From positions 1-64,000 of the forward strand of contig JBEHWI010000016.1 in NCBI GenBank assembly GCA_040217815.1: DNA of 64,000 nucleotides, in the 5' to 3' direction. The position numbers were made by a program, and so were the translations under genes. The stretch is from UBA5314 sp040217815. Lineage in GTDB: Bacteria; Bacillota; Syntrophomonadia; Syntrophomonadales; Syntrophomonadaceae. Positions 44,303 to 52,652 of the stretch are shown in pieces. The notes beneath the pieces are model-generated. The model searched no databases, was not told the origin of the DNA, and saw nothing but the letters and a program-made list of their open reading frames with translations. Numbering within the stretch: the first letter of the stretch is position 1; each line of letters starts with the position of its first letter.

Positions 44303-44917
44303 ATGATAGCGATAATTGATTACGGTATGGGAAACCTGGCCAGTGTGCAAAACGCCCTTTTGAAGCTGGGCTATGAAACAATTACCACTGATAAAGTGGA
44401 TGAGATCGAAAAGGCCCGGGGAGTCATTCTGCCCGGAGTGGGTGCCTTCGAAGACGCCGCTCGCAACCTGCGGGACCTGGGCTTGAATAAAACCATCTAT
44501 AAAATAATCGACCGCCGGGTGCCCTTTTTAGGGATATGCCTGGGTCTGCAGCTGTTGTTCAGCGAAAGCGACGAGAACGGGCGCCATAAGGGCCTGGATA
44601 TAATCCCGGGCCGGGTGGAAAGATTTCAGCTTTCCGCTCAATACAAGATCCCCCACATGGGATGGAATCAGGTAAGGAGCGTACCGGGGAGCCACCTTTT
44701 TAACGACGTTTCCCAGGAAAGCCATTTTTATTTTGTGCACTCCTACCACGTGGTGCCCCGCGACACAGCTTCTTGTACGGCCGGGATATGCAATTATGGC
44801 TATGATTTTGTCTGCGCAATCGAGGTGGAAAATATGATGGGCACCCAGTTCCATCCGGAAAAATCCAGCTCGAAAGGTATGCAGATACTAAAAAACTTTG
44901 GAGATATGACCCGATGA
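44303..44917 (+). CDS. hisH: Imidazole glycerol phosphate synthase, glutaminase subunit
   Basis: HisH supplies ammonia to HisF. The 204-residue class I amidotransferase has IIDYGMGNLASV at the start, the nucleophile Cys79 in FLGICLGLQLL and the His/Glu pair in TQFHPEKSS. The stop codon overlaps the hisA start by ATGA. Confidence 0.97.
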   Translation: MIAIIDYGMGNLASVQNALLKLGYETITTDKVDEIEKARGVILPGVGAFEDAARNLRDLGLNKTIYKIIDRRVPFLGICLGLQLLFSESDENGRHKGLDIIPGRVERFQLSAQYKIPHMGWNQVRSVPGSHLFNDVSQESHFYFVHSYHVVPRDTASCTAGICNYGYDFVCAIEVENMMGTQFHPEKSSSKGMQILKNFGDMTR

Positions 44918-45639
44918 TAATATACCCGGCAATCGATTTAAAAGAAGGACAATGCGTCCGCCTGGTGCAGGGCAGAGCCGAAGACAAAACGGTCTATTCT
45001 CAAAATCCGGCCCAGGTGGCCCGGGGGTTTGAGGAACAGGGAGCTACTTTCCTGCACGTGGTAGACCTTGATGGAGCGTTTGAAGGGCGGCCCGCCAACC
45101 TGGCCGCCATACGGGCTATTGCTGGAGCCATAAGTATTCCCTTTCAGGTCGGTGGAGGCCTAAGGACCCGGGAAAACGTGCTGACTCTGCTTCAGGCCGG
45201 GGCCAACCGGGTAATTATTGGAACCCGGGCGGTTAAGTCCCCTAAATTTATCGCTGAACTGATTGAAGAATTCGGGCCTGAGCGGATTGTGCTGGGGGTC
45301 GACGCCCGTGACGGGATGGTAGCCACTGAAGGCTGGGTTGAAACCTCCACTCTCAAGGCTACCGAACTAGGCCGCAGAATGATGGAAATTGGCGTAATAA
45401 ACGCGGTTTATACCGATGTGTCGCGCGATGGACTTTTACAGGGGCCTAATCTCGATTCCATAAGGGAGATGGCCATTGGTACCGGTCTCAAAATAATAGC
45501 TTCCGGTGGGGTAAGCAGTCTGGAGAACATCAGACAGCTAAGAGAAATGGAAGCCCTGGGAGTAAGCGGCGCTATAATCGGCAAAGCCCTTTATGAAGGG
45601 AAAATCATTCTCAGTGAAGCACTGCGGGAAGCAAATTAA
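44914..45639 (+). CDS. hisA: ProFAR isomerase
   Basis: HisA is the 241-residue TIM-barrel enzyme that isomerises ProFAR to PRFAR. It shows the base-catalyst Asp8 in IIYPAIDLKEGQCVRL, the phosphate-binding VGGGLR and IGTRAV, and VYTDVSRDGLLQGPN with the second catalytic Asp. It overlaps hisH by 4 bases. Sequence similarity to HisF next door reflects their common origin. Confidence 0.96.
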   Translation: MIIYPAIDLKEGQCVRLVQGRAEDKTVYSQNPAQVARGFEEQGATFLHVVDLDGAFEGRPANLAAIRAIAGAISIPFQVGGGLRTRENVLTLLQAGANRVIIGTRAVKSPKFIAELIEEFGPERIVLGVDARDGMVATEGWVETSTLKATELGRRMMEIGVINAVYTDVSRDGLLQGPNLDSIREMAIGTGLKIIASGGVSSLENIRQLREMEALGVSGAIIGKALYEGKIILSEALREAN

Positions 45640-45658
45640 GTAAATGGAGTGAAAACCG

Positions 45659-46417
45659 ATGCTGGCCAAACGAATTATACCCTGTCTTGACGTGCATGAG
45701 GGCAGGGTGGTTAAGGGAATAAACTTTGTAAATCTGCGTGACGCCGGGGATCCGGTGGAACTGGCCGCTTATTACGACGCCGAGGGTGCGGATGAATTGG
45801 TTTTCCTGGACATCAGCGCTTCCTACGAAGGGCGCCAGACCATGGTGGAAGTGGTAAAAAAGACCGCTTGTGAGGTTTTTATGCCCTTTGCCGTGGGCGG
45901 TGGGATTCGCAACCTGGACGATATTAGGACCATGCTCAAAGCAGGCGCCGACAAGGTGTCCATAAACTCGGCGGCTATCCGCGACCCGGGACTGGTGAGG
46001 GATGCGGCTTTGAGGTTCGGCAGCCAGTGCATAGTAGTGGCTATTGACGCCCGTGCCGATAAAAAAGGTTCCTGGGAGGTATATATTGACGGCGGGCGGG
46101 TGCCCACCGGTATAGACGCCCTGGAATGGGCCAGGCGGGTGGAAGATCTGGGCGCCGGGGAAATTTTGTTAACCAGCATGGATAAGGATGGAACCAAAGA
46201 CGGATACGATCTGCCCTTAACCGCGGCCATTAGTGAAGCAGCCGGGATACCGGTAATAGCTTCGGGTGGTGCGGGCAACCTGGAGCACCTTTATGAAGCT
46301 ATCAATGAAGGCCAGGCCGATGCTGTGCTCTGCGCTTCAATATTTCATTACCGGGAGTACACCATTAAACAAGCCAAGGAATACCTTTCCACTAAAGGAG
46401 TTGCAATAAGACTATGA
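45659..46417 (+). CDS. hisF: Imidazole glycerol phosphate synthase, cyclase subunit
   Basis: HisF with HisH converts PRFAR to imidazole glycerol phosphate and AICAR; the AICAR can feed PurH. The 252-residue TIM barrel has the catalytic Asp11 in RIIPCLDVHEGRVVKG, AVGGGIR, the second acid in IDARAD and SMDKDGTKDGYD, and ASGGAG. It overlaps hisIE by 4 bases. Confidence 0.97.
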   Translation: MLAKRIIPCLDVHEGRVVKGINFVNLRDAGDPVELAAYYDAEGADELVFLDISASYEGRQTMVEVVKKTACEVFMPFAVGGGIRNLDDIRTMLKAGADKVSINSAAIRDPGLVRDAALRFGSQCIVVAIDARADKKGSWEVYIDGGRVPTGIDALEWARRVEDLGAGEILLTSMDKDGTKDGYDLPLTAAISEAAGIPVIASGGAGNLEHLYEAINEGQADAVLCASIFHYREYTIKQAKEYLSTKGVAIRL

Positions 46418-47079
46418 ATAAATCAGCATTGCTTGAAGAGGTTAAATTTGACCAGCAGGGCCTGGTGCCGGCCATAATTCAGGACGTTGACAGCGGCCGG
46501 GTCCTGATGATGGCTTATATGAACCAGGAATCCCTGTTAAAGACCCTGGAAAGCGGGCGAACCTGTTTTTATTCCCGCAGCCGCCAGGAATTGTGGGTGA
46601 AGGGCGAGACATCCGGACACGTGCAGAACGTCAAGGAGATCTTCTATGACTGCGACCAGGACTGTCTTTTGATCCAGATTGAACAAGTGGGAGTCGCCTG
46701 TCACACCGGGCATTATTCATGTTTTTACCGCAGCATTGAAGGAGAGGAAAAGGAGCTCCCGCTCTACGACCTGGAGAAAATATATGCGGACGGGCTTAAG
46801 GGGCCTGGAATTCTCTATGAACTTTACGAAGTAATAAAAGGCCGCAAAAAGACTATGCCGACTGGCTCCTACACGGCCTATCTGTTTGAAAAAGGCATTG
46901 ATAAGATTCTAAAAAAAGTCGGGGAAGAAAACGCGGAAGTGATAATTGCCGCCAAGAATTCAGATAAATCGGAATTGGTTTACGAGGTCTCAGACCTGAT
47001 CTATCATCTTCTGGTGCTTTTGGTGGAACAGGATGTGGAGCTTTCCGACATATTTGCCGAACTGCGCTCCCGGCGCTAG
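46414..47079 (+). CDS. hisIE: Bifunctional phosphoribosyl-AMP cyclohydrolase / phosphoribosyl-ATP pyrophosphatase
   Basis: The 221-residue fusion carries the second and third histidine steps. The N-terminal HisI domain (about 1-115) has LMMAYMNQESLLKTLESG, ETSGH with zinc and metal ligands, and CLLIQIEQVGVACHTGHYSCFY. The C-terminal HisE domain (about 120-220) has GSYTAYLFEKGIDKILKKVG and the acidic EENAEVIIAAKN. It is the last his gene here; hisC and histidinol phosphatase must lie elsewhere. Confidence 0.96.
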   Translation: MNKSALLEEVKFDQQGLVPAIIQDVDSGRVLMMAYMNQESLLKTLESGRTCFYSRSRQELWVKGETSGHVQNVKEIFYDCDQDCLLIQIEQVGVACHTGHYSCFYRSIEGEEKELPLYDLEKIYADGLKGPGILYELYEVIKGRKKTMPTGSYTAYLFEKGIDKILKKVGEENAEVIIAAKNSDKSELVYEVSDLIYHLLVLLVEQDVELSDIFAELRSRR

Positions 47080-47093
47080 TTGCTATTGTACTA

Positions 47094-48455
47094 CTACTGC
47101 TCCCGGCTGTCAGGGGAGTTTTCAGCTGCCGGTTGGGGTGGTTTTAACCGGGAGGCGCGCAGCCAACCGATGCGCAGCCCTTCCATCCGGTTTACTTCAA
47201 TCTTCAGATCATCCTGAATGATGTAATCCCCTTCCCGGGGCCGTTTGCCCAGACGGCCGAAGACAAAACCGGCCAGGGTATTGTAGCCGTTTTCATCTTC
47301 TTCATCCAGGTGAAATCCCAGTTCCCGGCTGGCATCATCCAGGAGCACCAGGCCGTTGACCAGGATGGAACCGTCTTCCTGATGAACCAGCATAGGCTCT
47401 TCCTCATCGAATTCATCCTGAATTTCACCCACCAGTTCTTCCAGGATATCTTCCATGGTGACAATTCCGGCGGTCCCGCCATATTCGTCCAAAACCACGG
47501 CCAGGTGCTGGTGCCGCCTTTGAAACTCGGCCAACAGCCGGTCAACCGGCATCCCCTCGGGTATGTAGATTATTTCCCTCTTTATTTCGGCGATGTTTTG
47601 GATGGGTGAAGTACGAAAGAGCAGGTCCTTGATGTGGATCAGTCCGACCACCTGATCGGGGCTCCCTTCCACCAGAGGGAAACGGGTGTGACCGGCTTCC
47701 TTGGCTGTTACCAGGTTTTCCTCCAGGCTGAGATGGGTGTCCAAGAAAACCACGTCCGGTCTGGGAACCATTATTTCCTCGGCTACCCTTTCCTCAAAGC
47801 GAAACACGTTTTGTAAAAGCTCCTGCTCAGTTTGATTGATCTGCCCGCCGTGGTAGCTTTCAGCAATAATCATGCGCAGTTCTTCTTCGGTATGGGTTAT
47901 GTCATGCTCGCTGTCCTGCCGCATGCCCATAAAATGCAGGACCCGGTTGGCGGTACCATTTAGGACGGTGGCCGCCGGGTAAAAGACAAGATAAAGGGTG
48001 TGCATGGGGCCGGCCAGAAACAGGGCCATTTTTTCAGCCTTTTGGATGGCCATTTTTTTGGGAACCAGTTCCCCAAAGACTACTTCCATAAAGGTAATCA
48101 AGCTAAAGGCGATAATAAAGGCAATTGGTGTTTCCAGGGCCGGTGAGGTCAAGCCCCAGGATTTAAGCAGTGGATGGATCAGGGAGGCCACAGCAGGTTC
48201 TCCCAGCCAGCCCAGGCCCAGGCTGGCCAATGTGATCCCCAGCTGACTGACGGAAAGATAGGCGTCGATGTGCTGAATGCAATCCTGAACCGCCCGGGCT
48301 CTCTTACTACCTTCTTCTACCAGTTGGGCTATGCGGGTGGGTCGAACCCTTACAAAAGCGAACTCGGCAGCAACAAAAAGTCCGTTAAGGACGATCAGGA
48401 AAAGTGCCCCCAGTATCTTTATACTGCTAAACCAGACGCCTGTTTCATCTAACAT
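47094..48455 (-). CDS. CNNM/CorC-type membrane protein with CBS pair (hemolysin family)
   Basis: The 453-residue protein has an N-terminal CNNM/DUF21 membrane domain (about 10-205) with three to four helices, for example LGALFLIVLNGLFVAAEFAFVRV and a re-entrant LITFMEVVFGELVPKKMAI. A CBS pair (about 220-340: MVPRPDVVFLDT, VVGLIHIKDLL) and a C-terminal CorC/HlyC domain (about 350-430: DGSILVNGLVLLDDASRELG) follow. Relatives are linked to magnesium efflux and to resistance to stress; the old name hemolysin is historical. It converges on hisIE with 14 bp between stop codons, and no terminator is evident between them. Confidence 0.93.
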   Translation of the reverse strand: MLDETGVWFSSIKILGALFLIVLNGLFVAAEFAFVRVRPTRIAQLVEEGSKRARAVQDCIQHIDAYLSVSQLGITLASLGLGWLGEPAVASLIHPLLKSWGLTSPALETPIAFIIAFSLITFMEVVFGELVPKKMAIQKAEKMALFLAGPMHTLYLVFYPAATVLNGTANRVLHFMGMRQDSEHDITHTEEELRMIIAESYHGGQINQTEQELLQNVFRFEERVAEEIMVPRPDVVFLDTHLSLEENLVTAKEAGHTRFPLVEGSPDQVVGLIHIKDLLFRTSPIQNIAEIKREIIYIPEGMPVDRLLAEFQRRHQHLAVVLDEYGGTAGIVTMEDILEELVGEIQDEFDEEEPMLVHQEDGSILVNGLVLLDDASRELGFHLDEEDENGYNTLAGFVFGRLGKRPREGDYIIQDDLKIEVNRMEGLRIGWLRASRLKPPQPAAENSPDSREQ

Positions 48456-48651
48456 GGGGAAGTTTTCTCCTTATAGTGAAATTAGGGATTGATGAGTTTT
48501 TAAGTTGCTGTACTAGTCTCTAATCTGCGCTATATGGGAACTCGCCATTCAATTACATATTAGCATAAAAAACGGACCGGGTAATGGAGAATTGTGGAAC
48601 AGACTACGTTTATCCTGTTTAAAAGATGAAAGGGCAGGAAATCTCCCGCCC

Positions 48652-48776
48652 TCAGACCGTCAAAAAAGCCGATTCTCTGCGTCAGTACAAGAACCCGCTC
48701 AATCAACGTATGCCCTATACGTCTCAATCGCGTCTTCTTGCACTTCCTTGATCTTCGACTTTTTTGCTCGCTCTGA
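48652..48776 (-). repeat. Dispersed hairpin element, copy B
   Basis: This 125-bp non-coding element begins TCAGACCGTC and ends CGCTCTGA on the plus strand, like copy A at 18088-18314. Its core (48699-48731) is inverted; read on the minus strand it is GCGATTGAG followed by the stem ACGTA-TACGT and TTGATTGA. The T-A pair of copy A is C-G here. It lies 14 bp past the stop codon of the propeller gene. Confidence 0.65.
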
Positions 48777-48790
48777 CAGCTCTTTTTATG

Positions 48791-50767
48791 CTATTTCGTA
48801 AAAGTGACGGACCCGGTCGAGCTCAGGTCTACCATATTGTGGGCCTGAATCATTCCGTCGGACAGGGTATAGAGGTTATCGCCTATATATAAGACGCGGC
48901 GAATGTTCTTTTCGCTGTCATACCAGTAGTCGCCGGCTTTGGCATAATCGTCCTCACTCAAGTGGGTTATTCTGCCCCGGTAGCGCAGGCCATCTTCCAG
49001 GTCGATCTGGTATATATAAGCGCCCTGGTAAGCAAAGCTGCCGTAGGCCGGCCAGGAATCGGAAGGGCTTGACTCCTTACCCTCTATTTCCATAACCGTA
49101 ACCGGGAAGGCCAGAAGGTTGTTTTCCTTGGAGAAAAGCAGCGCTTTGTGGTTGGTGAGCAGCTCGGAATCAGTTCCCCGGTCGCCAATTACCTGGCGGG
49201 ACATTTCCACCGGGTTTTCCACATCAGTGACATCAAACAGGGCGAGTTTCATACCCTGATAAAAGGCCTGGCCGTCCCCGCCGCTGCCTTTCGTCACTAT
49301 GGTGTCTTTTCCGAAGCCAATCACATGGTTTTCGTCATAGGGGTGCAGGTAGTCGCTGTAGCCCGGAATTTTCAATTTCCCCAGAATGGCAGGGGCCTCC
49401 GGGTTGCTAATATCTATTACAAAGAAAGGATCCACCTTGCGGAAGGTCACCATGTAGGCACGGCTGCCCATGAAGCGGGTAGAATAGATCTTTTCTCCGG
49501 GGGCGATGCCTTCCAGCTTGCCCACCATGTTTAAATCCTGATCGAGCACGTAAATGTTGTTGCGTGAAGTGTGCTGATCGGTGCGCCAGACCTCACCGGT
49601 GGTTGTGGCTATACGAAAATACCCATCGTAGGCGTCCATAGAGAACTGATTTATGATGGTCCCCGGCACTGTTCCCTGGGTGGAATAACTCACTCTACCG
49701 TTGTCAAGGTTAAAGGCGTGGATGATGGTTTGACTTTCCGCATAGTTATCAACCGGGGCGGCCGAATCCTTTACGACCACCGGGGGGTTGTAATCGTATT
49801 TACTTAGAGCGACGTACAGTCGACTGGGTGAAGCATAGATATTTTCCCCATTGCCCAGATAGCTTTCTACCTCAACCGCCTGGCTGTTGTCAGTAATGTT
49901 CAGTCCGGCTACCATTATATATCCTGGATAAATGCAGCCGGGGAAATAACAGATCCGGTCATAGCCAATTGAGTTCATGCTTGCGCTCCCCGCACTGTCA
50001 CGGTAATGGGGAAGCAGCGTCTCTTCGTTTTTAACTCCGTACAGGTAAACGTAGCGATCGCTCACCAGGTACAACGAAGAGCCAATCTTGCGTGAGGAAA
50101 GGTAGCTGCCTTCAAGATCTACTTCTCTCAGTTTTAAAGGATTGGAACGATCGGAGATGTCGTAAACCTGGGCCCGGGTAACCGACATAGAATAAACCGG
50201 TGGGCAGTACAGCTCACCGTTCGCCAGAGGATAGGGCTCAAATATGGGAGCATATTCATCGAGCTGGCCAATAAGTACCAGGTAATTATTATCCACATAG
50301 ATCTCCTGAGGAGTGTAATCCTTATCGGCCACCCGTATTTCCGATACCAACTCCATGTCTGACGCAGGCGTCGCTTTTACGATGAGCAGCCGCTTACCGC
50401 TTACCTGATATATGAACTGGCCGTCGGTTTTTACCAGATCGGCCTCGTCCACCCCGGCCACCTGGGTGTTGGTTTGAGAATACTGACCCGGAGCTGGGGC
50501 CGGGGCTGCTTCATTCTGCACCGCAGTCGATTTGGCACTATCCGTGGCACCAACAACCACATCAGGATAGTAGCGTTCGTACCGGTTTTGGTACTCTTTG
50601 AGCAATTCCAGCAGGTTTTCTTTAGACTGAACCCGGGGCAGGCTAGCTGCTTCTACGTTGGTTGGTTGTTTGGGAAAGCACCAGGTCAGAGCCGCCAGCA
50701 GGATCAGCAGGCTTGTAAAAAAGATCACGGGTCTTTTTCGAAAGGGTGGTTGGGCAGGTCGATCCAT
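48791..50767 (-). CDS. Secreted beta-propeller domain protein
   Basis: The 658-residue protein has a single N-terminal hydrophobic anchor (about 14-34) after a basic stretch, so the body is outside. After a Ser/Ala/Pro-rich linker (about 70-100) the rest is strand-rich and matches the 'beta-propeller domain' family of secreted proteins: TNTQVAGVDEADLVKTDGQFIYQVSGKRL, quoted here only by its VDEADLVKTDG core, then YVDNNYLVLIGQ, YDISDRSNPLKLREVDLEG, MVTFRKVDPFFVIDISNPEAP and LFDVTDVENPVEM. No active site is known. The VDEADLVKTDG motif is typical of this family. The gene lies just after a membrane protein gene in the same direction. Confidence 0.85.
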   Translation of the reverse strand: MDRPAQPPFRKRPVIFFTSLLILLAALTWCFPKQPTNVEAASLPRVQSKENLLELLKEYQNRYERYYPDVVVGATDSAKSTAVQNEAAPAPAPGQYSQTNTQVAGVDEADLVKTDGQFIYQVSGKRLLIVKATPASDMELVSEIRVADKDYTPQEIYVDNNYLVLIGQLDEYAPIFEPYPLANGELYCPPVYSMSVTRAQVYDISDRSNPLKLREVDLEGSYLSSRKIGSSLYLVSDRYVYLYGVKNEETLLPHYRDSAGSASMNSIGYDRICYFPGCIYPGYIMVAGLNITDNSQAVEVESYLGNGENIYASPSRLYVALSKYDYNPPVVVKDSAAPVDNYAESQTIIHAFNLDNGRVSYSTQGTVPGTIINQFSMDAYDGYFRIATTTGEVWRTDQHTSRNNIYVLDQDLNMVGKLEGIAPGEKIYSTRFMGSRAYMVTFRKVDPFFVIDISNPEAPAILGKLKIPGYSDYLHPYDENHVIGFGKDTIVTKGSGGDGQAFYQGMKLALFDVTDVENPVEMSRQVIGDRGTDSELLTNHKALLFSKENNLLAFPVTVMEIEGKESSPSDSWPAYGSFAYQGAYIYQIDLEDGLRYRGRITHLSEDDYAKAGDYWYDSEKNIRRVLYIGDNLYTLSDGMIQAHNMVDLSSTGSVTFTK

Positions 50768-50850
50768 AATATCCCTCCATTTGTCTCTTTACATAGCATA
50801 CGCCACACTTTTCCTATAACTTGCACCAAGTACAAATTCGGCCAAAATGT

Positions 50851-51474
50851 TTAAATATCTACGTATCCATGGGGATATATACCGAGATAGTATGAAACCA
50901 GGGCTTTTTTGGGGCCTTCACTGTTTGCACACAGTTCGATATAAGTGTCTTGAAAGCTGGTGGAGCATATCGTTGCCTGGTTCTGGTTCCCGGCCACCCA
51001 GGCGGGACCTTCACTCCAGCCGGGTAGGATAGTCTGAATCAGGGCGGGCAGTTCGCCTGCCGCAGAAGTCGTTACTATAACCTGGTAGGCCATGATTTTC
51101 TCCAGCTGCTTATCGCCAAAAATGTTGATATTTAATGAATGGTCTTGATTGGAACCTTTTATCCATTTGGTGTCCGGCTGCCGGGCGGCCTGTTCACTGA
51201 ACAGCACACCTTTACTCATATAGCTGGCTTCCAGCTGATTATAGACGAGCCTATCACCTGACACCGGGCTGACTGGAGTGCGGTAAGCGCTTTTATACAC
51301 CCAGGCAGCGCTGACCAGGGCGATAACAGTGAGCGCCAGGGCCATGATAAAGACCGGTCGGGCATATCTACCCAACCGGGTTTGCTGGAAATAAGACTGG
51401 AAACGGTCGTCCATGACGACCAGGACCGCGATCAGAATAGCCAAAAACAATAAAACTAGAAAAACACTTAACAT
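50851..51474 (-). CDS. Hypothetical membrane protein
   Basis: The 207-residue protein has two transmembrane helices (about 2-20 and 43-63) and an outer C-terminal part (about 70-207) with one conserved-looking block, WIKGSNQDHSLNINIFGDKQ, and two cysteine-containing stretches near the end. I do not recognise the family. It precedes the beta-propeller gene by 83 bp on the same strand and may be co-expressed. Confidence 0.65.
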   Translation of the reverse strand: MLSVFLVLLFLAILIAVLVVMDDRFQSYFQQTRLGRYARPVFIMALALTVIALVSAAWVYKSAYRTPVSPVSGDRLVYNQLEASYMSKGVLFSEQAARQPDTKWIKGSNQDHSLNINIFGDKQLEKIMAYQVIVTTSAAGELPALIQTILPGWSEGPAWVAGNQNQATICSTSFQDTYIELCANSEGPKKALVSYYLGIYPHGYVDI

Positions 51475-51558
51475 TTAACTCACCCCTAACTGGAAGTAAT
51501 TAGAATTTCTACACTTAAATACCAAATCCTTCCAATCAGATGGCTAATTTTTGTAACT

Positions 51559-52254
51559 CTATTTTTCTTCGATGCGTATGTCTTTGATGGTAACGTTGTT
51601 TACCGGCTTACTCAACTCTCCCATACCGTTGTTCTTGACTGGAACGTTGGAGATAGTAAGGATTACATCCATACCTTCCACGACCTGACCAAAGATGGTG
51701 TAGTTGGGGCTGTTGTTTAAAAGGGCGGCTTTTTCACCGTTGCAGATAAAGAATTGACTCCCGTTGGTGTTGGCTCCGGCGTTGGCCATGGCAACTACTC
51801 CCGCGGCGTATTGAATCTTGTTGGGCAGTTCATCATTGAACTTGTAGCCCGGCCCACCGGTTCCGTTGCCCAGCGGATCGCCGGTTTGAATCATAAAATC
51901 TTTAATAATGCGGTGAAAGATGATGCCGTTAAAGTAGCCTTCGCGGCTTAAAAAGACGAAGTTGTTTACGGTAAGGGGCGCATCCTTGGGCAGGAGCTTG
52001 ATCTTAAAGGTTCCCAGGCTGGTGTTGACTACAGCAAAGTATTGCTTTTCGGTGTTGATCGTCATCGGAGGAGGAGAAGTGTACTTGTTGTTGCGCTGCA
52101 CAATATCATTGACTTCAATGGTTTCCTGCTTTTGATTCTGCTGAGGCGTTGTCTGCTGCCCGGTTGTCGACGGAGTCGTAGACGAGCTGCACGCCGAAAG
52201 CCCCAGGCTGGCCAGCAATAAGAGGATCAATAAGGCAGTCACGTTTTTTTTCAT
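51559..52254 (-). CDS. Peptidylprolyl isomerase, cyclophilin-type lipoprotein
   Basis: The 231-residue protein has a lipoprotein signal with lipobox LSAC and a Thr/Gln-rich linker (about 24-45), then a cyclophilin domain (about 65-230). Family motifs: GTFKIKLLPKDAPLTVNNFVFL, YFNGIIFHRIIKDFMIQTGDP, GTGGPGYKFNDE, ANAGANTNGSQFFI and FGQVVEGMDVI. It should help fold proteins at the outer face of the membrane. The catalytic Arg is in FHRIIKDFMIQ. It is the first gene of a run of minus-strand genes. Confidence 0.95.
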   Translation of the reverse strand: MKKNVTALLILLLLASLGLSACSSSTTPSTTGQQTTPQQNQKQETIEVNDIVQRNNKYTSPPPMTINTEKQYFAVVNTSLGTFKIKLLPKDAPLTVNNFVFLSREGYFNGIIFHRIIKDFMIQTGDPLGNGTGGPGYKFNDELPNKIQYAAGVVAMANAGANTNGSQFFICNGEKAALLNNSPNYTIFGQVVEGMDVILTISNVPVKNNGMGELSKPVNNVTIKDIRIEEK

Positions 52255-52484
52255 TTACCTAAACCTCGCTAAAATGATTTGCTTCAATATATTTCGCTGA
52301 CCGGATAAGGAATTCCTGTAAGCAATGGGTCTATATACGGTTTTACCATCAGGTGTTTTTAGGTTTTCAAGGGCAGGCCTTAACCAGTAAAGGCTGCTTT
52401 GTGGCGGATTGACATCATCTTCAATTACTCCTATAATATCTTAGTACCTGGCTGTTAAAGATGGTAAGAAGCCAGGTTGAATGA

Positions 52485-52569
52485 GCGGGCGTGGCGGAAC
52501 TGGCAGACGCGCCGGATTTAGGTTCCGGTGGAGAGATCCGTGGAGGTTCAAGTCCTCTCGCCCGCACCA
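52485..52569 (+). tRNA. tRNA-Leu (anticodon TAG)
   Basis: An 85-nt cloverleaf with acceptor stem GCGGGCG/CGCCCGC and an encoded CCA. The anticodon loop is TTTAGGT in a CCGGA/TCCGG stem. The long variable arm is typical of leucine tRNAs. A terminator follows. Confidence 0.97.
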
Positions 52570-52582
52570 TAAAAGATAAAAA

Positions 52583-52612
52583 CGGAAACCGCTACGGCAG
52601 TTTCCGCTTTTT
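52583..52612 (+). terminator. Terminator of tRNA-Leu
   Basis: A stem CGGAAAC (52583-52589) with GTTTCCG (52600-52606) is followed by CTTTTTA, 14 bp after the tRNA. Confidence 0.75.
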
Positions 52613-52652
52613 ATTGCTCTGCTTCTAGCTTAGTTGCTATAGACTGGTGCTG

